NCBI RefSeq assembly: GCF_026810505.1
Contig: NZ_CP101750.1
Coordinates: 4,679,254-4,743,253, forward strand
DNA: 64,000 nucleotides
Source: Streptomyces sp. Je 1-369
GTDB taxonomy: Bacteria; Actinomycetota; Actinomycetes; Streptomycetales; Streptomycetaceae
Direction: 5' to 3'
Shown: positions 26,546 to 35,197 of the stretch, one piece after another
Layout of the letters: every line of letters begins with the position of its first letter
How positions within the stretch are numbered: position 1 is the stretch's first letter
Notes under the pieces: model-generated
The model's input: the letters and a program-made list of their open reading frames with translations, nothing else
Told to the model about the DNA's origin: nothing
Database searches by the model: none
Translations under genes and position numbers: made by a program

Positions 26546-26877
26546 TGGGTGAGTACAGCGGCTGGGCAGAGGTGAAGCGCCGGATGCGGGAAAACGCGCC
26601 CGACGTGTCCGACGCCGAGTGGGAGCGCCGCAAGCAGACGGCCCGTACCGCCACCGAGGCACACGTCCTCGGACACCACCTGCGCGAGATCCGTGAAGAG
26701 CAGAACCTGACACAGGCGGACGTCGCCAAGGCGGTCGGGATCTCCCAAGCGCGGGTCTCACAGGTCGAGCGGGGCGAGATCCACAACCTGGAGACGATGC
26801 GCTCGTACGCGGCGGCGCTCGGCGCGAGGCTCACGGTGTCCATTGAGTACGGGGATCGGGTCGGCGGCGCAGCCTGA
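26545..26877 (+). CDS. XRE-family antitoxin
   Basis: 110 aa. The C-terminal helix-turn-helix (LREIREEQNLTQADVAKAVGISQARVSQVERGEI) is the DNA-binding part; the N-terminal about 45 residues probably bind the toxin. Toxin-first order and one-base overlap are typical of HigBA-type systems. Likely represses the shared promoter. Confidence 0.88.
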   Translation: MGEYSGWAEVKRRMRENAPDVSDAEWERRKQTARTATEAHVLGHHLREIREEQNLTQADVAKAVGISQARVSQVERGEIHNLETMRSYAAALGARLTVSIEYGDRVGGAA

Positions 26878-26961
26878 GATAGTCAACTCACCCTGTTCTT
26901 CCGCTTCCTGCGGAGCGCGGCGCTACGCTGAGTCACACGACTGCGCTAGGGGGCGGGGGCC

Positions 26962-27276
26962 ATGGCGGATGACGCTTGGGTGGGGTTGGCCGAGGCGATC
27001 GGGGCGGTGCGCGCGGAGTTGCGTCGTGCGGCGGAGGACGGCCGCGGTCAGGATCTCCAGTTCCGTACGGGACCCGTCGAGTTGGAGTTCACGGTCGACG
27101 TCCGCAAGGAGGGTGAGGCGCGGGCGAAGGTTCTCGTCCTCCCCTTCGGCGCGGAGGCGAAGGCAGCCCGCTCCAAGGGCACGGTGAACCGGCTCAAGGT
27201 GACGTTGCAGCCGGTGGATCCGGTGACGGGGGAGGACGCGCTTGTTGGCGATGACGTGGACGAGCGGCCTCGGTAG
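26962..27276 (+). CDS. Trypco2-domain protein
   Basis: 104 aa. The pattern LAEAIGAVRAELRRAAEDG, DLQFRTGPVELEFTVDVRKEG and NRLKVTLQPVDP matches the trypsin-co-occurring domain 2 described for bacterial conflict systems. TACGCT at 26924 may be the -10 of its promoter. It ends 18 bp before a gene that does encode a trypsin-like protease, the expected partner. Its biochemical role is unknown; an adaptor or sensor for the protease has been proposed for the family. Confidence 0.82.
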   Translation: MADDAWVGLAEAIGAVRAELRRAAEDGRGQDLQFRTGPVELEFTVDVRKEGEARAKVLVLPFGAEAKAARSKGTVNRLKVTLQPVDPVTGEDALVGDDVDERPR

Positions 27277-27294
27277 GGCGACGGCGTTCACGTC

Positions 27295-30267
27295 ATGGAC
27301 GTACGTCGGGTCGTGGAAATTTGGAATCCGGGGGCGGGGTGTTCCGGGACCGGGTATCTGGTCGCGGACCGGATCGTTCTTACGGCGCTGCACAACGTGC
27401 TGGGTGCGGGGCGAGTGGAGGTACGACGCCTCGCCCCAGGGGCGGGGGACGGTCGGTGGGCCGCGGCTGAGCTGCTTTGGCCCGAGCGAACGCAGGACCC
27501 TCAGGTCGATGTCGCGTTGATCCGGGTGACTGACGGCGCGTGGACGGCTCCGGACGGGATGGATCCGATCCGGTGGGGGCGTATCGAAGGCGCTGTGGTC
27601 GAGGAACGACTCGGCTGCTTGGCCGTGGGGTTCCCTCGGTCGGAAGAGCGCGGTGGTGTGCGCGACACCAAGGAGATCCGGGGGTACGTCGAATCGCTGA
27701 CGGGCTTGAAGTCGGGCGGTGAGCGCATCACGGTGCACGTGAACGAGTCCGCCGTCCCCAGCAAACCGGACGGCAAGTCGCGCTGGAAGGGCACGTCCGG
27801 GGCGGCGCTGTTCGCCCGGGGTCGGCTGGTGGGTGTGGTGACAACTGACCGGGCCCGGGACTACGAGGCCGATCAGCTCACCGCCGTGTCCGTCGCGTCG
27901 CTCGCCGCGCGGCCCGGGTTCGCGATGGCGGTGAAGGCGGCGGGCGGGGACCTGGTCCTGGAGGACGTCAGCGTGGCGTCCGACACGGGGGTGCCGCGCA
28001 CGGCGTACGACGTCGAGGTGCCCCGCGGCATTCACAACCTCCCCGACCTGCCGTCGCGCATCTTCGTGGGCCGCGACGAGGCGCTCGCCACGCTGAGCCG
28101 CGCGCTGTCCGAGGACTCCCAGACGATCACGCAGACCCTGCACGGCCTGGGCGGCGTCGGGAAGACGACGTTGGCGTTGCACTACGCCCACGACCATCGG
28201 GACGAGTACCGGCTGGTGTGGTGGATCCGCGCGGACACGCCCGAGTTGATCGACACGGGCCTGGCGGCGCTCGCCGCGCGCCTGCGGGGCGACCGGGCCC
28301 CCGTCCTCGCCACGGCGCAGGCGGCCACCTGGGCCATCGGATGGCTGCAGGTCCACCCGGGGTGGCTCCTGGTCTTCGACAACGTGGAGAGACCGGAGGA
28401 CGTCCGGCCGGTCACCGGCCAACTCCGGGACACGGGGCGCCAGTTGATTACCAGCCGCTGCAAGGGCGGCTGGTCGGGTGAGCCTCTCCCGCTCTCGGTG
28501 CTGGCCACCGAGGACTCCCTGGACCTGCTCGCACGTCTGACCGACGCCGGTGACGAGGAAGAGGCCCGCGCGCTGGCCGAAGACCTGGGCCACCTGCCGC
28601 TCGCCCTGGAGCAGGCGGGCGCGTTCATGGCGCAGACCCTGATGACGGCGGGCGAGTACCGGGAGATGCTCGGACGGTACCCGGGAGAGGCCACCGACGC
28701 CGCGCCGGAGGGCGCGGACCCGGCGCGCACGATGGCCCGGATCTGGCGCATCACCCTGGACGCCCTCCACGCACGTGACCCTCGCGCGGTCGACCTCCTG
28801 CGCATCGCGGCCTGGTACGCCCCGACGGACATCCCCCGCGACCTGTACGCCCCCCTCGCGAAGAACCCCGTCGACCTCGCCCGCCTCCTGGCCCTGCTCG
28901 CCAACTACAACATGATCACCCTCGACCGTTCGACGTTCGGCGTCCACCGCCTTGTCCAGACGGTGGCCCGCACGGTCGCGGAGGACGACCCGCACCGCAC
29001 CGACGCCCTCATCGCGGGGGCTCGCCAGCAGGCCGCGGTCCGGCTGTGCGAGGAGTGCCCGCGCGACCCGGTGGACAACGTCACCGGCTGGCCGAAGTGG
29101 CGGGAGCTCCAGCCGCACGCCGAAGCCCTCCTGGCGGCCTGGCCGCCCGTGGAGGACACGGAGAACACTCACTTCGTCCTCAACCAGATGGCGCTCTACC
29201 TGCAGGGGCAAGGCGAGCTGCGTAAGGCGATCGACTACTTCCGCCGTGGCGTGGAGACGGCCGAGCGGCTGCTGGGAACGGACCACCCGGGGACGTTGAC
29301 GGCGCTGAACAACCTGGCGGGTGTGTACGGGCTGGTGGGCGACGTGGCGCGGGAAATCCACATGTACGAGCACGTGCTCGATGCCCGGATGCGGGTACTC
29401 GGCCCCGATCACCCGGACACCCTGCTGTCACGCAACAACGTGGCGAGCGCCAGCGAGACGATGGGAGACGTGGCGCGTGCGATCTCCCTGTACGAGGAGA
29501 CGCTGGCGGTTCGGTTGCGGGTGCTGGGCGCCGACCATCCGGACACCCTGATGTCCCGCCACAACCTGGCCTTCGCGTACAAGACGTCGGGCGACGCGGC
29601 CCGTGCGCTCTCCCTGTACGAGAAGGTGCTTGCCGACCGGTTGCGCGTGCTCGGCCGTGATCACCCGGACACTATGTTGTCGCGCAACAACATCGCGGGT
29701 GTGTACATGGAGCGGGGCGAGGTGGGGCGTGCGATCTCCATGTACGAGGAGTTGCTTGGCGACCAGGCGCGGGTGCTGGGCACCCTCCACCCGAACACTC
29801 TGATGACCCGCAACAACGTGGCTGGCGCACATGAGGCGGCCGGCGATGTGGCACGTGCGCTCTCCCTGTACGAGGACGTGCTGGCGGATCTGCTGCGCGT
29901 CCTGGGCGCGGACCACCCGCACACGTTGGCGACGCGCCACAACATGGCTTACGCATACGAGAAGGCGGGCGACGCGGCCGTTGCCATCACCCTGTTCGAT
30001 CAGGTGCTGGCCGACCAGAAGCGGGTGTTGGGCGATTACCACCCCGATGTGCTGAAGACGCGGAGCAACCTGGCCCACGCGTACCGTGCCACGGGTGACG
30101 TCGACAGCGCGGTGAACATGTACGAACAGGTCCTTGACGACTCCATCAGAGCACTGAGTCCGGACCATCCGACGACCCGTTTGGTGCGCAGCAACCTGGC
30201 CGTCGTCCGCCGCTACCAGGCGCTCGCACGGGCGACCCACTGGAAGCCCGCGAAGGCCACGGACTGA
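27295..30267 (+). CDS. Trypsin-like protease - NB-ARC STAND ATPase - TPR fusion protein
   Basis: 990 aa. Residues 1-220 are a chymotrypsin-fold protease with a complete triad: H33 (LTALHNVL), D72 (QVDVALI) and S168 (KGTSGAALF). The NB-ARC domain has Walker A GLGGVGKT (284-291), Walker B VFD with D362, and LGHLPLALEQAGA. From about residue 625 come TPR units; from 660 there are seven exact 42-residue kinesin-light-chain-like repeats (LGxDHPxTLxxRNN) plus a partial one. The layout predicts an oligomerising sensor in which TPRs detect a trigger and activate the protease. The TGA is followed at once by the convergent neighbour's stop. Confidence 0.88.
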   Translation: MDVRRVVEIWNPGAGCSGTGYLVADRIVLTALHNVLGAGRVEVRRLAPGAGDGRWAAAELLWPERTQDPQVDVALIRVTDGAWTAPDGMDPIRWGRIEGAVVEERLGCLAVGFPRSEERGGVRDTKEIRGYVESLTGLKSGGERITVHVNESAVPSKPDGKSRWKGTSGAALFARGRLVGVVTTDRARDYEADQLTAVSVASLAARPGFAMAVKAAGGDLVLEDVSVASDTGVPRTAYDVEVPRGIHNLPDLPSRIFVGRDEALATLSRALSEDSQTITQTLHGLGGVGKTTLALHYAHDHRDEYRLVWWIRADTPELIDTGLAALAARLRGDRAPVLATAQAATWAIGWLQVHPGWLLVFDNVERPEDVRPVTGQLRDTGRQLITSRCKGGWSGEPLPLSVLATEDSLDLLARLTDAGDEEEARALAEDLGHLPLALEQAGAFMAQTLMTAGEYREMLGRYPGEATDAAPEGADPARTMARIWRITLDALHARDPRAVDLLRIAAWYAPTDIPRDLYAPLAKNPVDLARLLALLANYNMITLDRSTFGVHRLVQTVARTVAEDDPHRTDALIAGARQQAAVRLCEECPRDPVDNVTGWPKWRELQPHAEALLAAWPPVEDTENTHFVLNQMALYLQGQGELRKAIDYFRRGVETAERLLGTDHPGTLTALNNLAGVYGLVGDVAREIHMYEHVLDARMRVLGPDHPDTLLSRNNVASASETMGDVARAISLYEETLAVRLRVLGADHPDTLMSRHNLAFAYKTSGDAARALSLYEKVLADRLRVLGRDHPDTMLSRNNIAGVYMERGEVGRAISMYEELLGDQARVLGTLHPNTLMTRNNVAGAHEAAGDVARALSLYEDVLADLLRVLGADHPHTLATRHNMAYAYEKAGDAAVAITLFDQVLADQKRVLGDYHPDVLKTRSNLAHAYRATGDVDSAVNMYEQVLDDSIRALSPDHPTTRLVRSNLAVVRRYQALARATHWKPAKATD
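29272..30153 (+). repeat. Seven 126-bp coding repeats (TPR units)
   Basis: Each unit starts at the Leu-Gly of L-G-x-D-H-P and is exactly 126 bp, with no length variation, so recombination between units could add or remove TPRs. Confidence 0.75.
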
Positions 30268-30663
30268 TCAGACCTCCAGCGCCCCGAGCAACCGCTCCGG
30301 CGCCACATACGGTGCCGTAGGCGTTGGTTCCGAGTACCAGAACAACGGCCACGTGTTGCCGGCCAGCGCCGGGACGCCGATGTACGTCACCGTGCGGCAG
30401 CCCGCTCCGCCGAACCGTTGCACGCCCAACGGCCAGTTGTGGTCCCTCGCCGTGCCCGGCGCCACCAGGAAGTACATCCAACGGAACCCCGTTGCTTCGC
30501 AGATGACGGGACCCGCGTTCTCGTCCGCCTCCGCGACCAGCCGCGCCGCGACCTGTTCCCCTCGTACGCCCTGAATCCGCACCGCGTCGAAGTGGACCCC
30601 GGACACGCGGAGGTGGTGGCCCGCCAGCGGTACCCACTCCGGCCAGTGAATTGCGTTCGTCAT
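30268..30663 (-). CDS. Hypothetical protein
   Basis: 131 aa from ATG 30663 (a GTG two codons upstream is possible; neither has a ribosome site). Aromatic-rich: HWPEWVPLAGHHLRV, GFRWMYFLVAPGT, NTWPLFWYSEPT. No family recognised. It is convergent with the protease-STAND gene with no gap and divergent from a helix-turn-helix gene, an arrangement that suggests a small accessory or self-regulatory unit. Confidence 0.65.
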   Translation of the reverse strand: MTNAIHWPEWVPLAGHHLRVSGVHFDAVRIQGVRGEQVAARLVAEADENAGPVICEATGFRWMYFLVAPGTARDHNWPLGVQRFGGAGCRTVTYIGVPALAGNTWPLFWYSEPTPTAPYVAPERLLGALEV

Positions 30664-30747
30664 GGTCACACCGTGGTACGTGCGGGGTTACGCTCGGTAG
30701 TGACTCAGGGGATACACGCCTCCGTGTACCCGACGGAGGTGGTCGCT

Positions 30748-31542
30748 GTGTCCGTGCAGTACAACCCGACCTGGCGGTACAGCGGGAACCAGCTGAAGCG
30801 GTGGCGCATGAAGGCGAACGTCTCGCGCGAGGAGTTGGCCGTCGCCTCCAATTACGCGCCGGACACCATCAAGGCCATGGAGCAGGGCGTTCGGATGCCG
30901 ACGGCTCGGGTGCTGGATGTGGCGGATGACCTTTGCGACGCGGCTGGGTTGCTGAGCGCGGGCAAGGATTACGTCAGGGCGGAGAAGTTTCCGCAGCGAG
31001 TGCAGGACTTCATGGCGCGTGAGCAGGAGGCCCTGTCTCTGTGGTCGTACGAAGTAGCGCTGATTCCGGGGCTGTTGCAAACGGAGTCGTACGCGCGAGC
31101 GCTGATTGGGAACCGCTGCCCTCCGGTGGATGAGGAAACGGTGGAGGAGCGAGTTGCCGCTCGCCTCGAACGGCAGGCGATTCTGCATCGGAAGCCGCCG
31201 GTGGCGGTCAGCTTTGTGATCTACGAGGCCTCGTTGTGCACCCCAGAGGTCGACAAGGAACAGATGGCGCGACTGCTGGAGGCCAGCGGCCTGTACAACG
31301 TGTCGCTGCAGGTACTGCCTTTCAAGCGAGCCATTCCCTCGGCTCTCTCGGGTCCAATGGTGCTGATGGAAACCCGCGACCATGAACGGCTTGCCCTGTC
31401 CGAGGGCCAGTCCGTGAGCCAGCTGACCTCCGACCCGGATGTCGTCACCGCTCAGAGTGAGCGGCTTAGCATGATCCGCACCGTGGCTCTCAGTCCGACT
31501 GAGTCAGCCCAATTCATCGAGCGGATGGTGGATGACCTATGA
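30748..31542 (+). CDS. Helix-turn-helix regulator with DUF5753 (Scr1-type)
   Basis: 264 aa from GTG 30748, with GGAGGT seven bases upstream. The N-terminal XRE-like helix-turn-helix (LKRWRMKANVSREELAVASNYAPDTIKAMEQG) is followed by the DUF5753 core (LWSYEVALIPGLLQTESYARALI; RLERQAILHRKPP). Such proteins pair with small DUF397 proteins in Streptomyces and behave like toxin-antitoxin or developmental switches. The stop overlaps the DUF397 start by ATGA. Confidence 0.9.
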   Translation: MSVQYNPTWRYSGNQLKRWRMKANVSREELAVASNYAPDTIKAMEQGVRMPTARVLDVADDLCDAAGLLSAGKDYVRAEKFPQRVQDFMAREQEALSLWSYEVALIPGLLQTESYARALIGNRCPPVDEETVEERVAARLERQAILHRKPPVAVSFVIYEASLCTPEVDKEQMARLLEASGLYNVSLQVLPFKRAIPSALSGPMVLMETRDHERLALSEGQSVSQLTSDPDVVTAQSERLSMIRTVALSPTESAQFIERMVDDL

Positions 31543-31739
31543 GCGGCGTGCTGCAGTGGTTCAAGTCCAGCTACAGCGATGACGAGGGTGCCAACTGCCT
31601 CGAAGTGGCCGTGGAGCGGAACGAGTCCACGTCCATAGGCATCCACATCCGCGACTCGAAGGACTCCTCGGGCCCCGAGATTGCCCTTTCCGCCGCCGCG
31701 TGGCTCGCCTTCATCGCCGCAGTTCAGCCCGGGGCTTGA
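31539..31739 (+). CDS. DUF397 protein
   Basis: 66 aa. The sequence WFKSSYSDDEGANCLEVAV, IHIRDSKD and AWLAFIAAV is the DUF397 signature. Coupled to the preceding Scr1-type regulator, its usual partner. The stop codon lies in the loop of a terminator-like hairpin. Confidence 0.92.
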   Translation: MSGVLQWFKSSYSDDEGANCLEVAVERNESTSIGIHIRDSKDSSGPEIALSAAAWLAFIAAVQPGA

Positions 31740-31747
31740 GCCCCGGG
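31728..31747 (+). terminator. Hairpin at the DUF397 stop
   Basis: Perfect 8-bp stem (CCCGGGGC with its complement) and a TTGA loop that contains the stop codon. There is no U-tract, as is common in Streptomyces. Confidence 0.55.
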
Positions 31748-31965
31748 ACCCGAGCTCTTCCCTGGGTCTGGTTCACCGATGGAATGAACCCAACCAACCT
31801 GGCCAAAAGGGGAGTTACGGGTCCCGTCACCCTCAAGAGTGACGATCCGTAGTCAGCTTGCGCCGGAGCGTAAAGCCGCCCTAGGTTCGCGGCAATAGAA
31901 CGGCCCCGGTCGGTGCGCCAACACCGGTTCCGAGGCCTAGTCCTACGATCGATCAGAGGTCGACC

Positions 31966-32955
31966 GTGGCTTACGCCAAGCCTAATGCTGTACTCCCCTC
32001 CCCGTCCCACCCCATGGCCAAATCGGGGTACGGGAAGCGCCTCGCGGGTGACGCGAAACCGGACACCGAGCCCGACTTCGCACACTTGGCTCCCCGCGAC
32101 GCCGAGTTCGCGACGTTCGTCGATCACCTCCCCGACGGGGCGGCGATGGGACACAAGGTCATCGCCGCCGAACACCCCCGCTACGGCCAGCAGGCCACCC
32201 GCACGTCCCTGCGACGCCTCACCGAGGCCGGGCACCTGCGGTGGGTCAAGGAACACATCACCGTCGAGGACAACTCGATGCGGTGGGTGACCAGGACGTA
32301 CTGGTCCAGGGAGCCCAAGTCCCCGGAGTGGTGGGCCGAGTTCGTACGCGAACGGCACGGGCGGGACGTCACCGACGCCTACCAGTCGGGCCTGGCCAGG
32401 GTGGACGAGCCGGAGGAGGCGGAGGCGGCGGCCCCCGCCGACCGGCCGAGCACCGCCCACCAAACCCTCGCCCAACTCCGCACCGCCGACCGCCGCATGG
32501 CCCTCTCCGAGGGGGAGTGCAGACAGCTGGAGCCCCGCGCAGCGGAGTGGCTGGAGCGTGGCGCGACGCCGCAGGACATCACCCGCGCCCTCACCGACGC
32601 GCTGCCGCCCACCGTCACCAATCCGGGCGGACTCGCCCGGACCAGACTGGAGAACAAGATGCCCCCCAAGCGCCAGGCCCCCGCCAAGGCACGTGCCCGC
32701 GTCACCCGCGCCGTCATGATCTGCCCGTTCTGCGAGGAGCCCGACACGTCCGTCGAGCTGATCAACGGGATCTGTACAGAGTGCTGCCCCCCGGAGGAGC
32801 GGTCGGGGTACGTCCCGGACACGTTCCTCGCGAGGCCGCCGCGCCCGCGCCCCGCCGGGGACGACGCGGGGCACGACACCGTCGTGGACGTCACCGAGAA
32901 GGTGGCGGAGCTGCGCCGGGCCGCCGGGCTGCCGACGGGGCGGGGCGGCGTATGA
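31966..32955 (+). CDS. Winged-helix and zinc-ribbon protein, unassigned
   Basis: 329 aa from GTG with AGAGGT upstream. The N-terminal winged-helix-like part (GAAMGHKVIAAEHPRYGQQATRTSLRRLTEAGHLRW) and a C-terminal CPFC...CTECC ribbon (about 265-290) suggest nucleic-acid binding. The middle is Ala/Glu-rich. Likely a DNA-binding protein of the mobile gene pool; partner and function are unknown. Confidence 0.7.
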   Translation: MAYAKPNAVLPSPSHPMAKSGYGKRLAGDAKPDTEPDFAHLAPRDAEFATFVDHLPDGAAMGHKVIAAEHPRYGQQATRTSLRRLTEAGHLRWVKEHITVEDNSMRWVTRTYWSREPKSPEWWAEFVRERHGRDVTDAYQSGLARVDEPEEAEAAAPADRPSTAHQTLAQLRTADRRMALSEGECRQLEPRAAEWLERGATPQDITRALTDALPPTVTNPGGLARTRLENKMPPKRQAPAKARARVTRAVMICPFCEEPDTSVELINGICTECCPPEERSGYVPDTFLARPPRPRPAGDDAGHDTVVDVTEKVAELRRAAGLPTGRGGV

Positions 32956-33005
32956 GCGTGCAGGACGTGCCGGTCCGGGCACCATGGGGTCAAGGAGGCG
33001 ACGCC

Positions 33006-33686
33006 ATGACCCCCAGCACTGAAGAGCGCCCGGAGATGTCCGTCGAGGACTTCGAGGAACTCGTCCGCAGGGCTCCGGAGACCGTGCGCAACAAGCTCGA
33101 ATTCCTCGGGGGAAGGTTGTGCGTGAAGCACGGTCCGATCGATGCCGAGGACTTCGAGGAACTCGCCCGAGTGGCCCCCGAAGCGGTGGTTCTCGAGCTC
33201 ATCGACGGAAAACTAGGGGTCAAGCCCGTGCCGGACGGCGACCACGGAGAGATCATCATGTGGTTGCTGCGACAGTGCATGCGGCAACGCCCGGAACTTG
33301 GGCTGTACCCCGAGCAGGGATTGGTCGTCGCGGGGTACCGCGCAGGACGTGCGAAGCCCGACGGAGCGCTTGCGCCGGTAGGGAGTTTCGGCGGGCAGGG
33401 GGAGTGGGCGGACCCCAGCAGCGTCCTCATGGTCGTTGAAGTCACTTCGTACGACCGCGACACCGACCGCCGCGACCGCCACGAGAAGCGACACGGGTAC
33501 GCCCGCGCAGGAATCCCCGTCTACCTCCTCATCGATCGGGACAGTGACACCGTGACAGTGTTCAGCGGCCCCCTCGACGGCGACTACCGGCGGAGCGCCG
33601 CATACGCGTACGGCGCCACCGTCGGGCTCCCTGCCCCCGTCGCCATCACCCTGCACACCGAGCAGCTCAAGGACTACACCGCCTGA
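33006..33686 (+). CDS. Uma2-family (PD-(D/E)XK fold) protein with duplicated N-terminal segment
   Basis: 226 aa from ATG 33006 with GGAGG eight bases upstream. The nuclease-like core contains KPDGALAP, VVEVTSYD and KRHGYARAGIPVYLLIDRD, the positions of the Uma2 active site. Residues 11-46 and 47-80 are two copies of an EDFEELxRxAPE unit, so the N-terminus looks duplicated. No clear promoter. Role in Streptomyces unknown; nuclease activity is unproven for the family. Confidence 0.82.
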   Translation: MTPSTEERPEMSVEDFEELVRRAPETVRNKLEFLGGRLCVKHGPIDAEDFEELARVAPEAVVLELIDGKLGVKPVPDGDHGEIIMWLLRQCMRQRPELGLYPEQGLVVAGYRAGRAKPDGALAPVGSFGGQGEWADPSSVLMVVEVTSYDRDTDRRDRHEKRHGYARAGIPVYLLIDRDSDTVTVFSGPLDGDYRRSAAYAYGATVGLPAPVAITLHTEQLKDYTA

Positions 33687-33925
33687 GGCCCCCGGCCAGA
33701 TCCTGTGACCCACCCCACTTTCCGGAGTGCCCCGCTCCGAACCGGGCATGTGCCAAGCCGAGCGGTCGGAACGTACGCCCCGAGAAGCGGGAGACGTATG
33801 CCGAGGTGATCAAGTCGTGAGCGGGACATCTCACGATGCGATATCGCCCTGGCGAATTTCGGCCGCTCGTTAGACTGAGCCGACCGCAGTAGTGCGGTAA
33901 GAGACGGACTGAGCGAGGAGCGCAC
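33687..33925. promoter_or_regulatory. ask promoter and leader
   Basis: 239 bp that mark the right end of the accessory block. TAGACT near 33871 is a plausible -10 with a TGGCGA -35 about 16-17 bp upstream. A small hairpin (ACCGCA/TGCGGT, 33883-33898) sits in the predicted leader before the ribosome site GAGGAG. No T-box or lysine riboswitch was recognised. Confidence 0.45.
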
Positions 33926-35197
33926 GTGAGCCTTGTCGTGCAGAAGTACGGAGGCTCCTCCGTAGCCGATGCCGAAGGCATCAAGCGGGTCGCCAAGAGG
34001 GTTGTCGACGCCAAGAAGAACGGCCATCAGGTCGTTGTCGTGGTGTCCGCCATGGGTGACACGACGGATGAGTTGATCGATCTTGCCGGGCAGGTGTCAC
34101 CGATCCCTGCCGGGCGCGAATTCGACATGCTGCTGACCGCTGGTGAGCGGATCTCGATGGCCCTGCTGGCCATGGCGATCAAAAACCTGGGCCACGAGGC
34201 CCAGTCGTTCACGGGCAGCCAGGCCGGCGTCATCACCGACTCCGTCCACAACAAAGCGCGGATCATCGATGTCACCCCGGGCCGCATCCGGACCTCCGTC
34301 GACGAGGGCAACATCGCCATCGTCGCCGGGTTCCAGGGCGTCAGCCAGGAGGGGAAGAACATCACGACCCTCGGGCGTGGTGGCTCGGACACGACCGCCG
34401 TCGCCCTCGCCGCCGCTCTCGACGCCGAGGTCTGCGAGATCTACACGGACGTGGACGGTGTCTTCACCGCCGACCCGCGTGTGGTGAAGAAGGCCCGGAA
34501 GATCGACTGGATCTCGTTCGAGGACATGCTGGAGCTCGCCAGCTCCGGCTCCAAGGTGCTCCTCCACCGCTGTGTGGAGTACGCCCGCCGTTACAACATC
34601 CCGATTCACGTGCGGTCCTCGTTCTCGGGGCTTCAGGGCACATGGGTCAGCAACGAACCGCAAGGGGACCGCAAGGTGGAGCAGGCCATCATCTCCGGTG
34701 TCGCGCACGACACCTCCGAGGCCAAGATCACGGTCGTCGGCGTGCCCGACAAGCCGGGCGAGGCCGCCTCGATCTTCCGCGCCATCGCGGACGCCGAGGT
34801 CAACATCGACATGGTCGTGCAGAACGTGTCGGCCGCCTCGACGGGCCTGACCGACATCTCCTTCACCCTCCCCAAGGCCGAGGGCCGCAAGGCCATCGAC
34901 GCCCTGGAGAAGACCCGCGCGGCCATCGGGTTCGACTCTCTCCGGTACGACGACCAGATTGCGAAGATCTCGCTCGTGGGTGCCGGGATGAAGACCAATC
35001 CCGGCGTCACCGCGACCTTCTTCGAGGCGCTCAGCGACGCCGGCGTGAACATCGAGCTCATCTCGACCTCCGAGATCCGCATCTCGGTCGTCACGCGCGA
35101 CGACGACGTGACCGAGGCCGTCCGCGCCGTGCACACCGCCTTCGGGCTCGACTCCGACACGGACGAGGCCGTGGTTTATGGAGGCACCGGCCGATGA
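33926..35197 (+). CDS. ask: Aspartate kinase
   Basis: 423 aa from GTG. The kinase domain has [11 protein letters not shown] at the N-terminus and the FTGSQAG and [14 protein letters not shown] motifs; two ACT domains lie in the C-terminal 170 residues. It phosphorylates L-aspartate, the first step to Lys, Thr, Met and diaminopimelate, and is normally feedback-inhibited through the ACT domains. Coupled by ATGA overlap to asd. Most closely like the alpha/beta type of actinobacteria (see internal start). Confidence 0.97.
   Translation: MSLVVQKYGGSSVADAEGIKRVAKRVVDAKKNGHQVVVVVSAMGDTTDELIDLAGQVSPIPAGREFDMLLTAGERISMALLAMAIKNLGHEAQSFTGSQAGVITDSVHNKARIIDVTPGRIRTSVDEGNIAIVAGFQGVSQEGKNITTLGRGGSDTTAVALAAALDAEVCEIYTDVDGVFTADPRVVKKARKIDWISFEDMLELASSGSKVLLHRCVEYARRYNIPIHVRSSFSGLQGTWVSNEPQGDRKVEQAIISGVAHDTSEAKITVVGVPDKPGEAASIFRAIADAEVNIDMVVQNVSAASTGLTDISFTLPKAEGRKAIDALEKTRAAIGFDSLRYDDQIAKISLVGAGMKTNPGVTATFFEALSDAGVNIELISTSEIRISVVTRDDDVTEAVRAVHTAFGLDSDTDEAVVYGGTGR
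34676..35197 (+). CDS. Predicted aspartokinase beta subunit (internal in-frame start)
   Basis: A GTG at codon 251 ([11 protein letters not shown]) is preceded by AAGGGG at ribosome-site distance. In Corynebacterium glutamicum the beta subunit starts at the equivalent place near residue 250. It would give a 173-aa regulatory subunit of the two ACT domains. Confidence 0.6.
   Translation: MEQAIISGVAHDTSEAKITVVGVPDKPGEAASIFRAIADAEVNIDMVVQNVSAASTGLTDISFTLPKAEGRKAIDALEKTRAAIGFDSLRYDDQIAKISLVGAGMKTNPGVTATFFEALSDAGVNIELISTSEIRISVVTRDDDVTEAVRAVHTAFGLDSDTDEAVVYGGTGR

Noticed and set aside
33883..33898. Lysine or T-box riboswitch before ask
   Set aside because: The leader is too short and has only one 6-bp hairpin; no conserved riboswitch core was seen.
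26068..33925. Integrative element with integrase and attachment sites
   Set aside because: No integrase, transposase, tRNA target or flanking direct repeat could be found, so it is described only as an accessory block.
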